This document shows, piece after piece, positions 1-11,420 of a stretch of DNA of 64,000 bases. The notes beneath the pieces were generated by a model. That model did no database searches. It had not been told where the DNA came from and saw nothing but the letters and a program-made list of their open reading frames with translations. Position 1 is the first letter of the stretch. The number at the start of each line of letters is the position of its first letter. The stretch lies in assembly GCA_029891345.1 (NCBI GenBank), contig CM056999.1, forward strand, positions 24,525,418 to 24,589,417, given 5' to 3'. The translations under genes and the position numbers were made by a program. This DNA is from Dryococelus australis. Its lineage: Eukaryota > Arthropoda > Insecta > Phasmatodea > Phasmatidae.

Positions 1-835
1 GCTTGATGACTTTTATGTATTTTTTCTCGAGCTTTGGTTTTCGATGTCATTCAATGTCATGGGGTCAACGTCATGGTCTTTGGCTTCCAATATGGCTGAT
101 GGGTATTGTCTACCAAGATGGTGGTCACCTACCAAGATGGTTGTCGCCTACGAAGATGGTTGTCACCTGCCAATATGGCGGTCACATACCAAGATGGTGG
201 CCTCAAGTAATGTATAAACAAATGACGAACGAAAAATCAATATAGCGGAATGAGTTTTGGTGAGGGGTGTGGTGGATGAGGGAGTCATTCGTTTGCTGTG
301 CGTGGTGCTGGGAGGACCTTCGGAATTGTGTGTTTAAAAAAATTTCATATTTTTAAAATAATTTGTTTAATATTTTATCAATAATTTTTTATCTTTAATT
401 TGGAAAAATATAATGTTTGGGATTTTTTGGATTTTTGTAAATTTTTAGATTTTTTATTTTTATTTTTTGCATTTTCTGGGTCATGCGTCAAGGTCACAGT
501 GCTGCTCTCTTGACCCCTGGGTCGCTGATCCCTGGCACCATTTCTTGAATAATGGGTATTTTCTGAGAATCCTTTTTAAATATTTTTAATAAATTTTAAT
601 AACTTATAATAATTTTCAATAATAAATATTTTCGGCCTTTTATAGAGTTTTTTGGAATTTTTTTAGGGTTTTGGCAGTTTTTGTGGTCAAAGTTCATCGG
701 GGTCAAGCTCAAGGTCAAAGGTTAATGGGTCATTGCTAAAAGGTCAATGACATCCAAGATGGTGGCCGGTAACATAACAACATGGCGGTTCCTCGGCTCC
801 TGTGCTCCTGCGCCCCACGCCCTTATGCCTAACTT
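1..835. repeat. AGGTCA/CCAAGATGG-rich repeat, copy A
   Basis: The left part holds a cluster of near-repeats of the form CCAAGATGGTGGTC (about 110-210), preceded by TCATGGGGTCAACGTCATGG. The right part (about 690-790) has several AAGGTCA half-sites and ends near CCTCGGCTCC. The same order of modules (AAGGTCA, CCAAGATGG cluster, T-rich middle, AAGGTCA cluster, CAACATGG, CTCAGCTCC) is seen at 10290-11420, so this is a dispersed family and not local low complexity. The middle (330-680) is T/A-rich. No coding potential is seen, and the short ORF at 3-245 is made of the repeat itself. The left end lies outside the window. Confidence 0.7.
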
Positions 836-1784
836 CTCTTAATTCTACTACTTATGTACATGATAAAATTCCTTTTTGAAAACACATTAATGCATTTAAA
901 GTACTACTTTCACGTCTTCTGGAAAGTCTTTGATCTCATCTAGAATTTTCCTTACTATTGGAAATAATAATGCCAAAAGCACTGTCCCATGATGTTCTGA
1001 AATGTTTGACGATGCAAAGATCGCAAAATTATTGATTTTTTGTGGAAATTTTCAGTTAACTTTTATGCAGTGTGAAAGGGAATTTCGTGGGGTGTTTTAC
1101 TTTCCATCGTGCGCTGGGAGTTAAGTTGTTACGAACTCTGCTCTCAAATTTAGGAGTCAGTGGAAATTACTTGTCGTGTAGTACTTGCTGTCTCTACCAC
1201 ATAACTTCAGTTCCACAAAGGAGGGTAACAGAATGATCAAATAAGTTGCTATACATCTCGAAAAAATAGTAATTGTTTTGGTACAAATTTAAAACTATGT
1301 TCTTAAATTTCCTTACTGCCAAACGCTGTATGTATGCTCTGTGAAGGGGCCAGTTTCTATCCGGCATGAGTTGTTCTAATCTGCCAAAGACTGTGTAACA
1401 TGGAGTGACGCGATGTGGGAAACGTCCCTGATGCAGGAGTAGCGCAGCTCTACTAATAGTACGTCTACGTTGAACTTGGCAGTGAATTAAACATGTCGAT
1501 GTTCTGTGCCGCATTCACCACGACAGAATGACAAGTGGAGTGACGGTCGAAGCACGCACTACAACAGATTGGTAAACAGGCAACACGTGGTATAAGACGA
1601 CGTCGCCCATTCTTAAGTTAGGTCGCATACTGTGCTGTGGCAGTTTTGTAATCTTCGTTCTTGTAACACCGTGACGGTGTGCTTCCTCGCATGGATTCCT
1701 CATCGAAACTTTATCTTTACTATGTTCCCTCTACAACCCCTACAAGAATAATAAAACATACTGTATCGGAATAATATCTTTCAT
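836..1784. other. Unassigned sequence
   Basis: AT-rich sequence with no recognisable gene, repeat end or RNA. Minus-strand open frames of 62-106 codons (1194-1703) show no motif and have no upstream context, so I treat them as chance. Confidence 0.4.
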
Positions 1785-1786
1785 TC

Positions 1787-2010
1787 GTCCGTTGTAGTGA
1801 AGTGGTTAGACTACCTGCCTCCCACCAATGCGAACCGGGTTCGATCCTAGGCGGGATCACTCCCGGATTTTCGCATATGGTAGTCGTGTCAGATGATGCC
1901 ACTGGTCGCAGGTTTTCTCGGGGATCTCCCACTTTCCCCGCCCTATCACTTCACCCTCATCAGCTCTCAAGACCTCGAAGTTAAGAGCTAGCCAAATGTG
2001 TCTACTCCAC
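1787..2010 (+). repeat. tRNA-derived SINE
   Basis: The head has pol III internal promoter boxes. The A-box-like sequence TAGTGAAGTGG is at 1795-1805 and the B-box-like sequence GGTTCGATCC at 1838-1847, at tRNA-like spacing. The body continues with GGTTTTCTCGGGGATCTCCC (about 1911-1930), a motif shared with many insect SINE bodies, then pyrimidine-rich sequence. A related body fragment without a head occurs near 11655-11760. It is too long and lacks the paired arms to be a functional tRNA gene. Confidence 0.65.
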
Positions 2011-2184
2011 TCCACTTAATTTGATCACTGCTACTTTAAAGTTCATATTTAATTTGTTTTCGATAGTAATTGTCACATTCAATTTGGCCAAGTAGAGAAC
2101 GCAAATTACTAACATTTGTTACCTGTATCCGCCGACAAAACCAAAATAGAAACACGTAAGCATCATATTATGAGTTATTTACGG

Positions 2185-2391
2185 TAAAGTGAGCACTTTT
2201 CGAAGCCCTCTCAATTGGAATAATAGCCAATAAATATATTTTATTGTTACCTTTATACGTTAACTTCTTATCCGGTGAAATATATACACCGTGTTTATTA
2301 CTTGTATGGCAATTTTAATTTTAAAAAGTAGCGAAAGAATAAAAAATAGCTGATAGAAAAATTAACTAGGGCTTCAAAAGTGCTCACTTTA
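2185..2391. mobile_element. MITE with ~24-bp terminal inverted repeats
   Basis: TAAAGTGAGCACTTTTCGAAGCCCT-like sequence at 2185-2209 is inverted at 2368-2391, with one base absent in the right arm. The outermost bases on both sides are TA, compatible with a Tc1/mariner-type TA target duplication. The interior is about 160 bp, AT-rich and non-coding, so this is a non-autonomous element. A decayed single end of similar sequence (GGCTGTTC then TTTTGAAAGCCCT) is visible at about 12313-12347. Confidence 0.7.
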
Positions 2392-2399
2392 CTACGAAC

Positions 2400-4150
2400 A
2401 GCCTATAACAAATAAAGTGGCTCGCAGGTGCAATGTCCGCTCTGCCGCATCTTTGAAAATGTGGATTCGTGTTTGGATGTTTCCTAAATATATCATTATC
2501 ACAAGCGTTTCATACTTGCATTAATTAGTTGTATATTTTTGGTTAAATTGAAATTTCGCTGTGTTCTATTTACATATTATAATCTTTCATTTTAATTAAT
2601 ATGAAGAAAAAAAAAACAGAAACAAAATAAGTGTGTTAGTTTTGCCTTGTAAGAAATAGTTCTTATGCAGTGTACCATTAGGGTGAGTGCGCACGAATGC
2701 GGTGCGTTGCACTTTGGAGTACTTATCTAGACTCGGTTAAGCTTTGTTTGCATAACGCGGAGAAATATCCTCAAAGCAGAGCTTCAGAAACAATGTAAGT
2801 GACTGTGGATGGGCTATCATTACGTTAACATGAATATTTTTTTGTTATGTCATAGTGTTTGTTGTTTGATGTATGATTAGGACTAGTATTTAATTTAAGT
2901 TCGTGGTAATATTAACTTGTAGGCCTAAGTGCATATATCCTGTGCAGTAACATGCAGTGTGCTCGAAAGAGAAACAAAGAAAGTACTTCAGAAGCACTTT
3001 AATGCCTGAGTGATGTTAAGCGTTATATCACTCACACTCGATCTGCGATGTCGTTTCTCAACTTTGACGACAGTAACGTAATCAATTTGTTTACATAAAT
3101 TAACTGGAAACTACTCCCGGCCAATGATTGCTAAAAATAAGCCTTTAAAAATTATTCTTTTATCCGAACAGGTGTGCAGATTACGTTTCTTGTAACTTTC
3201 GCAATGAATGTTCGTTTCTTTGTTGTGGCGAGCAGGCCAAAAAAGCAATATCACCAAAATCATTTTGAAAATGAAGTCGGTGTCGTATGGTTCGGAATCC
3301 ACTATAATCATGCGATACTATCATCTTCAGCCTATTTGCATCTCTGTACGACGTTACAGCCAAAGAACATTCTTGCATATTGAAATTCAGTTTTGCGGCC
3401 AACACGAAAAAAGTTTAGATTTTTCTATTTTCTTTTATTTTATCCGAAATTCTATACTTTTTTTGTAGTTACTGTTGGATACTTTCGTTACTTTCTGACT
3501 TTTAAATTACTTATATATGAATATGTATTTTTTAAATGCATATCTGCCTGTAAATATATGGTTTTGTTGCTTTATGTATGTTATAAGATTTCGCTGTGGC
3601 GATTTTGTTTTAAATGTGGTTTTCTTCCGTCAGTATATATGTTTCATAGTTATTCTCACATTATTTTCTTGCAAAGCTAGACAATGAATTGTGTACAATT
3701 AAAATGGGTTTCCGTTGTTTGAAACTCACGGACGTTTCGGTTTAGTTACGTGGAACTGTCTGTTGAAAAATTTTCAGGTTCTCACAGTCACATCCGAAGA
3801 TCTCTGTGTATTTCGAACAGAGAGATTCGGTGCCATAAACGCTTGAGTTTAATTATGTTCCTTAATTGTTGCCTTGTAACGTCCTAGTCTAATGCAGGAA
3901 TGGGTGCACGCTGAACTAACTATTATCCGAATAACAAATAACGAATATGATTTCCGGCGGCCATAGCTGCTTTTGTACGAAAACTTCCTCGGCTCCACAC
4001 TTACATTTTTCAGATATTTCGATCTGAAAATTGTGTTATAACATACCACACGTAGGCGCAACGCAGATGCGGTGAAAAATAGGCTACATTCGAGAAGAAA
4101 ATATGCGATGGTTGAAAATCTGTAGATAGTTGCGTGGTCTCGCGAAGGTC
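2400..4150. other. Unassigned AT-rich sequence
   Basis: I see no gene here. Overlapping open frames between 3111 and 3680 occur on both strands and have low-complexity, Phe/Tyr-rich translations expected of AT-rich DNA. They share no motif with a known family. Confidence 0.4.
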
Positions 4151-4179
4151 GTAAGTGAGAAACCGGATGTGTTATAGCA

Positions 4180-4420
4180 GTTTGAACGATTCGAATGCAG
4201 ACCTCGCCCAAACAGCTACACTCCTGACGATCGGCGAACAAGCGAGTCTGGCGAGGCGAAGAAATCGGCGCCAACTCGACCCAGACAGAGCGACCAGTCG
4301 CGGAAGGACAACCACCACATTGTATCTCCTTAATGGCTTTAATATATTTCGGCGAGCGGCGTCCAAGGACGTCAACCAACCGCAAACTGTTACCCTCTAG
4401 TGACATTTCCCACGTCTGGC
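4180..4420. other. CpG-dense island in AT-rich surroundings
   Basis: This 240-bp stretch is much richer in CG dinucleotides (for example GGCGAGGCGAAGAAATCGGCGCC) than its neighbours. It produces overlapping ORFs in three frames, including a 185-codon minus-strand frame (3849-4406), none with a recognisable domain. It could be the promoter or first exon of a host gene, or part of an LTR. Nothing in the sequence decides. Confidence 0.35.
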
Positions 4421-4570
4421 ATTAAGCGCTCTTGTGATCAGCGACCATTCTCCCTTAAATTCATCGCATAGTCCATTCACGTGACGTGTTCCACGTGTCC
4501 CAGAGTTTAACGTCGCCTTGCTGTGGTCATCAGAACATGTTTCGGCTCGCAGTCTGCATGCACATAGTGC

Positions 4571-4590
4571 ATCATCATCATCATCATCAT
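4571..4590. repeat. (ATC)n microsatellite
   Basis: A short run of about seven CAT/ATC trinucleotides in otherwise mixed sequence. Confidence 0.8.
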
Positions 4591-5368
4591 TGCCAACTTT
4601 TCGTTCTATGGGGGTGGGAGGTAATGGCATAAGTGTCAACTATTGTGGTGGCGCAGGCATAGCTGATGCTAAGTTTGACATGCTGCATCCGAATTTGTTT
4701 TTGAAAAGACGGAATCTTGCCACGGTGTCAGTTTGGAATCCAAATGCCTGGTTGGGAAAAAGTTTCCATTGGGAAAAAGTTCCCCATGGTGTGCCTTGTG
4801 GCCTGTATAGAAACACAGCACACAAACAATTTTCGCCTTGTGACCTGTCTCCTGCCGAATCTTGCTACGTTGCATTTTTTGCATGTCATTCTCCTCAGTT
4901 GCAACAACTGATGGCACTCCCATTGTCCGACTCACTGGGTCCATGTCTGAATTCTGCTGTAACATACAGTTTATTCGCAACATCGTAAATTGTTGAACGT
5001 GTGGGTTGCTGAACTGTATAGAAGTACTGACTTTTGCCTCACAGTGCTTCTTGGTGGGTTTTCTGCAGCAAGAATCTACATTGCTACTCATTACTATGAC
5101 ATGACTGTAAGTATTGAACTTAGCTATTTGCATGTACGACTTGTCCTTCAGAACTTTACTGATGATCGCCCTACAGGCATTTTTTGTCCGTTATTTGCCC
5201 TCTGCAGAGTAAATGTGACTAACACCCTCGTCATCTAGTTTTTGACTGCTGCGTACTTTTGCCTCGACGGACACTACGGTTTTGCCCCGAAAGTTACTGC
5301 ATCGGTCATCCTGAAACTGCGATCCATCATGTGATGCCGCATTGTCTGTGTGTAAGCTGTGCCTGTCT

Positions 5369-6491
5369 CTAAACTCTTGCTTTCGGTAAGACTTGCCAAA
5401 AATGATGTTGTTGGTAAAAATTTTGGCGGTGCTCTGTGTCTCTACATTCCTTCACAATAACTATAGGCTGTGTCATACACTGTGATCTTTGATTCCACAG
5501 GTACCTATTCCTGGCATAGAACTGACTATTCGAAAACAGTCTGTGGGGTTGGTTTGTGTACTGATGTGAAATTATGCCTCTATTCGCACCTTGGTAACTA
5601 TTTCCGATTGGCTGTGGTGTTTCCCATGACTGCTGATTTTCAAACATAAGTTTGCCTATTTCCTTTTTTAACTTAGCGATTTTGGTATTAAAATGCTCTG
5701 TATCAGGATTCTTCGCAACTGTAGCTACCCCCTGATTGTGTTGGTAGATGCCCACCTCTGCTCTCTTCAGATTGCTAATCATCTGGTCCAATGTCTCGTT
5801 CTCCAACCCTATGATCTTATCCGTTATCGACGGAAGTAGCGACTTCCAGAGTATGCTTATGAACTCCGCATCCTGGACATGTGGGTTGTACTTACACTGG
5901 TACTACAATACTATCTCGACGTGTTGTTGGCAACTCTCGCCTAATGCTTGCCTTTTGGTATGGAGAAGCTGCCTATACTTCTCACTCTCCTCTGTGGCTG
6001 TAAAGATGCTACGTAGTTTCGTTTTTACAATCTGCCACATAATGTTGTTATTGTGAACTTGGATGAGATTGTCTATTGCATATTTGGCGGTACCTTTCAC
6101 ATGTATGCGGATATGCTTACACCGTTCGGCATCGTCCCAGCCATTAATGTCGCTAACTGCTTTGAATTCCTCTAAAAACTTGGATATGTTTTTTCACATT
6201 TGCACTACAAAATGTCGGCACTTTTTCCTAATGGTTCGCTGTAATAAGAACTGGCTGAATACTGTTCATTGTGCTACTAACAATTTGACCTGTCTGTGTT
6301 TTCATGCTTACTGTCTCTAAATTGTAATACAAATGTTCTGTTTGAGAATGCGAATGCATTGTGGTTAACAAATTACTTTCCGCATCGTGTTGAAGTGAAG
6401 CGTCGTGTAAATTCTGTAATGATGTGTTCTCCAGACTTGTTTGAAAAGAGTAGATTCTGATCACTTGAAACTCCGGAAAGCATAGGTTCAC
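5369..6491 (-). pseudogene. Retrotransposon Gag capsid remnant
   Basis: Read on the minus strand, fragments in successive frames give a Gag-like order. There is an N-terminal part (6491-6228), then a capsid core with FLEEFKAV, an IRIHVKGTAKYAI-type helix and a WQIVKTKLRSIF segment (about 6190-5900). Next come a KRQALGES motif, an LWKSLLPSITDKI segment, and a basic, Asn/Gln-rich tail without an obvious zinc knuckle (5806-5369). LKG.A..W followed by F....E...YR..L..KRQ..GES is typical of LTR-retrotransposon capsids. At least one in-frame TAG and several frameshifts break it. No pol gene or LTR is seen next to it, so it is an isolated, decayed gag. Confidence 0.7.
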
Positions 6492-6499
6492 TCGTGTTT

Positions 6500-8110
6500 T
6501 GTCGTGAAAGCTATTTCTGTTTAAGTATCTGTTCTGCTTCTGACGTATCTTACAGTACCAGCTTGAAAAGCTTCTTAACAGAAGACTGCGCCAATTTGCT
6601 ATGTGTATCCATAAACTCTACACTCTGATGTAAGGAAAAGGTGTCCGGCATGCCCTAACGGAGATGACTGAGTGCAGATGTAAATAAAACACAAAAATGT
6701 GCACTGTGTACTTAACCTAATGAACTAACCACAAACACACTACGATTTTCTCCTCAATGCTACATATACCTCAACTTTACTGTAGGAGACACTTAGTGTT
6801 ACCAAGATGGTTCTGACAACAGTTCTGTTGTACAACATGCATTACACTATAAAGCAAGGTGATATTCTACTACTAATACAAAGAATGAGTGCAAGATGAG
6901 CTCGGTGCATGGTTCCTGCTGTCCATGCTGCGTTGTGCAACGTAAGCAAGGCCATCCGCTCGGGCCTATAGATGACTAAGCTTCCTATCGCCTGCTTGCT
7001 TACAAAGAAAATATTTAAGTTTATCCTTGGCTACACCGTTCACTACCCTTGTAATGAATATGGACATCCCAGATTCTATCACAATTACAAAAGCTAATAT
7101 AACTTACAAAACACCATTACTAAACACACTATTAAAATCCTTACACCTCACTAAGTAATTACGATGTGGTAGAACCTTAAGATGCCTCTACTAGTCGTTC
7201 CAATGACTCAACTAAAATGTTCGATGGCTGCGAGGGTGGGAAGGCCAGTGCCTCTGCCAGTGTTGTGGTTCGCCTGGTCAGCACTGAATTCTTACTACTG
7301 TCAGAGTTATGGCAGGTTTAACTGGACTCTACAATTTACTATGACTGGTCACTCCACCAAGCCTTGCTGACCTAAGGTCACCAAACCTGTCCTTGGTTCA
7401 ACTCCGATATGCAACACTGCACTATACTCTTAATATCTCTCTCTAACTCGGCACTTCTACTGTTGCTAAAACACAACAAGGACTAATTGCAGGTGACGTG
7501 CTACATAATATAAATTAGGAACACAAACGAATACAAAATATCCTTTTAATTTACTACTAAATTATCCACAATCTGTTTATATTACAAACATTAATTATTT
7601 ACTGGTTCTGCATAAAATTGCAATATTTATGTTAACCTCTCAAACTTATCTTTGTTGTAACCACATAGCTCCCCTAGCGACTCAGTCTTGCACCCTAACT
7701 GTTTGAACACCTGCCACTGAATTCGATTCGGATTGCATGGTGCTCCTCCATCTCTATGTCGAGTAGTGGAGATGTGGTGCTGATTTAGTATGTCTCCTGA
7801 CGTGGAATAGCTGCTGCCCTGCGATGCCTCGTGTCGGTGGCACCTCAGAAGTCGTCTTCTATATACAGCTTCACACAAGCCGATAAGTAGCCAAAAAGTG
7901 TGCTGAAGAGTGGGGAAGAGTGCCCGCCCAGCAGCTTTGTATATGCCTGCCCCCTTCATCCAGCTTTCTGACGCCATTGCCACCCCACTGTCCGCTCAGC
8001 TCCCCACATCTGCAGTGTGGCTCACGATGGCTGGGGTGGTGTGTGGGCATATTCCATCTATATGCTAGTTCCAAAAACATGTGTTTTTCTAGGCAGAAGC
8101 CATGGAGGTT
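6500..8110. other. Unassigned sequence
   Basis: No gene or element boundary is recognised. Short ORFs at 7182-7370, 7627-7983 and 7871-8114 have no motif. This is probably the decayed flank of the gag remnant on its left and the polymerase remnant on its right. Confidence 0.35.
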
Positions 8111-8114
8111 TTAA

Positions 8115-10025
8115 ATACATCAGGGAGTAGAAGTACATTTGTTTCATGAAAATTTCACAGTACTGCTTTAAGGTTCGGCAGTCAAATTTTTTCCATATAT
8201 TCTGAGCATGAGCGTACACTACATCATTTATCTTCGCATCTGTCAGTCTGTTATAAAACTTCTACTTCGACGGTAGTTCTGTATTATCTGGTCTCTTGAT
8301 ACTGTCGATACGATCACACAGGAAGACTCCCTCCCTTGTCACCAGGGCCAGCTCATCAGAACTAAAGATTTTAAATGTACTGTTGAACTTGTTTGCTGGC
8401 ATATTCCCTACAAGGGTCGACAAACTGCTGGCCATGAAAAGGAAACTGTCTATAAATTAAATGCTGAACTTCTCTCCAAGCTATTTTCCCTTCAATATGT
8501 GGTAAAATGTTGATGTCCTTGTTTTCATATGCCAGTTCTCTGAATATGGAATTTTAATTGTATGCCAGATTAGGAAAATCTACCAGAAGCATCATTGGTC
8601 AACTTCTGAGCAAATTGCAGTTGTTACAGGCTGTTCCAATATGCTTGCTGCTGAATTGGCAGTGGTCCTGTACCTTCACTTTTTTTTCTTGGAGCTTCCT
8701 CCACAGTGACAGCATCTTGATGCCTGGAGATATAATGAATTTTGTGCTGGAGTTAGTGGTAGCATCTTCAGCAATGTCTGGTAGATGGTCTTCACTTTCT
8801 CGCTGATCTCAACGACTTTCTCAATAAAAATCTTCAGGGAATCCATGAGTAGAGGATAGGTTTTTGTATCAGTTCCAATGTCAGTGTTGCAGAGATGATA
8901 TTATTGTATACATGTACGAAAAAACTGAAGCTGTAATCTTCGTTCTTCTGGTTTGTCACCATGAAAGCCCTCTCAAGAACAGGTTGGCAGGTTTGATACT
9001 GTATCAAAATTGCATTGAATTCTGAGTAGATCACAATTGGTAGTTATAGTGGTGCTGAATATTTATGAAGCAGAAAACTCGAGGTCTCCCATGCTTTCAG
9101 GCTTTGACATGTCAGCTCGAATCGGTGCATATCCAGAGCAAAATTTGTTGTGTTCAACCAGACACTGTACACCTTTGATCCCAGGCACTCGTGGCTGATT
9201 GTCAAAATGCATCAAACATAACTTGCAAATATGTATTTTTTTAAGTGCAGTCTTCTGGGATTGTACCAGTGTGAAGAAATTTTAAATGTGACAGTTGTGG
9301 GATGTCTCTTCATCTGACAGAGCAATCTTACAGTTTTCATCAATGGAGTAAATATTGACCGATGTTACTGGGTTCTTCTCGAACAATTTCGTATGACTTA
9401 CTGCTGTTGGAGATGTGATGTCTGAAAAGTAATGCCTGTCTTCTATATCACTGTATCTCTTGATTACATGTTGCAGAATAGTACATTCCACTAACTTGGC
9501 CAGTATTGCCAATTTAAAACAATGTGGTCTTCATTTTTTGGATTGATTACTGCCTTTTTTACCTAGAGGGAACCTACAAATCTGTCCATAGTGAGGCTCT
9601 GAGCAGGTACAATTTTTTGATCTGGAGTTGGAGCCGGTTGACAGAGATGACCATCCATCCAGTTCCTTTCTCGGCATACGCTCTTTCTTCAGTACAGAGC
9701 TTCACAATACTGGGTGAAACAGCATGTTCAATATCATCAGTATTGTAGAATGGCACTTTTTTGTCTTAAAAATTCTTGCATCTGTCAGGTCTTCATGTGG
9801 CTTTGGCTTACCGAAAGTACACTCCAGCACAATGTTAAATTTAACTCCACGATGGTTCTCCACGTCTTATGTTAACTGGCCAACAATGTTCTTGTAAATG
9901 CCTATCAAGTAGTCACTTATACCTCCATCACCATCATTATTCTCTGCTACATAATATCTTAAATTTTAACCGTTTGCAGTCTCTGCCTCGACGATCAAGG
10001 AACTAGCATCTAAAGCCTGTCTACC
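8115..10025 (-). pseudogene. Polinton/adintovirus DNA polymerase B, N-terminal and exonuclease part
   Basis: Minus-strand translation over several frames gives the N-terminal half of a protein-primed family B polymerase of the arthropod Polinton type. In order there are an N-terminal block (about 10025-9760) and the KGTGW...LQLQIKK signature (about 9660-9610). Then come the CFKLAILAKLVE block (9512), a CKLCLMHF zinc motif (about 9215), the first exonuclease motif region (about 9030), and an FIEKVVEISEKV...MLPLTPAQ block (about 8810-8730). A CCHC...KVQDHCQF...CNLLR zinc/HNH-like block follows (about 8690-8570), and an FIDSFLFMASSL segment ends it (about 8430). The exonuclease motif reads YSEFNAIL where the family has D-x-E, so both acidic residues are changed. 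The polymerase catalytic motifs are absent because the homology ends near 8115. Many stops and frameshifts are present. It is a different and older copy than the one at 25251-26258. Confidence 0.8.
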
Positions 10026-10289
10026 TGCCTGTGTGTGATGTCTCAATGCCTGCATGTGATTTGTCAGCAGCAATAATGTGATAATTCGGTGATTGACAGG
10101 TCAGTGTCTGCAAAAAGTATTAATGGTGTAATATGATTGGTTCAAATTCAATATAATATCAAATGGTTTGCATATGCATATATTTTAAGCAGTAGGGAGG
10201 TAGGCTGTGAGGCTTAGTGTTACAACATACATCGTGAAAGATACATCATCTCGGCTAGCTTCTGCATCTTTGCATACATTTTTTTGAGT

Positions 10290-11420
10290 TTTTGTTTCCA
10301 AGGTCATTAAAGGTCATGGAGTCAAGGTCAAGGTAATCTGCATCTAATATTGTGATGGTAGTTTGTAACATATTAGGCTGGTTTAATGTTACAGATTTTG
10401 TCAAGTGTTTCGTTTTCAATGTCATTCAAGGTCATGGGATCAAGGTCGTGATAGTCTGCATCTAATATGGTGGTGGTAGTCTGTAATGCATTATGCTTGA
10501 TGGATTAAATTTTTTCGAGTTTTTTCCTAGTCCTATCAAGGTCATGGGGTCATGGTCATGGTCACCTCCCCTAGTATGTCAGATGGGTGATATCTACCAA
10601 GGTGGTGGTCACCTACTAAGATTATGGCCTTCATAACAAATAATGCTTACCAAGATTGAGGTCGCCTACCAAGATGATGGTCGCCTACCAAGATGGCTGC
10701 TGCCTACCAAGATGGTGGTCGTCTACAAATATGGCTGACTAGGATTTGGGCGAAGGAGGTGGAGGCAATTTTAATAATTATTTATTTGTAATTTTTAATC
10801 ATTTTAGTAGTGAGTTTTATTTCGTAATTTTTAGAATTTTTTGTGGATTTAAAAAAAATTAGATTTTTTTGGGTCAAATGTCAAGGTCAAAGGTAAAAGA
10901 TCCTGGGTATTTGGTCAAGGTCAAAGGTCTCCTGCATACAATATGGTTGCAAGATGGCTGATACTTAGGTCTGGCTCTTATCCTGTATTCCTTGTATCGA
11001 TTTGGCATAGGGTATGTCTATAAAACCATTATGGCATCCAATACTTTGTAGGCCCTAAGGAAGACCCTCAAATTAATTTAATTGGGTGAAAATTGGATTT
11101 TAAGGGCTTCTGCCATTTGTGAGGGGAAGATGGATAATTTCTGAGGATCCTTTTTTTATTATTTTTTATAAATATTAATTAAATTTTAAAAGGAATCTTT
11201 TTTTGGAATTTTCTTTTAATTTTAGAATTTTTAAGAATTTTTTTGGGACTTTTTGAGGATTTGTTGGGATTTTTAAGGGGTTTTAGGGTAGTTTTGGGGT
11301 GAAGGGCAAGGTAGCGGGTCATATGAGTCAGGGGTAAAAGGTTAATGATACCCAAGATGGCTGTCGGGTGATGTAACAACATGGTGTCTCCTCAGCTCCG
11401 GCTCCGAATCCGGAATCCGT
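10290..11420. repeat. AGGTCA/CCAAGATGG-rich repeat, copy B
   Basis: It contains two to three tandem units of roughly 110 bp (10290-10560), each with TCAAGGTCATGG, TCTGCATCTAATAT and GGTGGTAGTCTGTAA. After these come a CCAAGATGG cluster (10590-10735), a T/A-rich middle, and AAGGTCAAAGGT clusters (about 10880-10930 and 11310-11345). It ends near CTCAGCTCCGGCTCCG. The order matches copy A at 1-835. AAGGTCA is the half-site recognised by many nuclear receptors, and AAGATGG is a YY1/Pho-like core. Whether either is bound is unknown. Confidence 0.7.

Noticed and set aside
1787-1860. Functional tRNA gene
   Set aside because: A and B boxes are present, but the acceptor and anticodon arms do not pair well and the sequence runs on into a SINE body.
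3849-4406. 185-codon minus-strand open frame
   Set aside because: No domain. It lies across the CpG-dense patch, which also opens other frames on both strands. The tail is low in typical protein composition.
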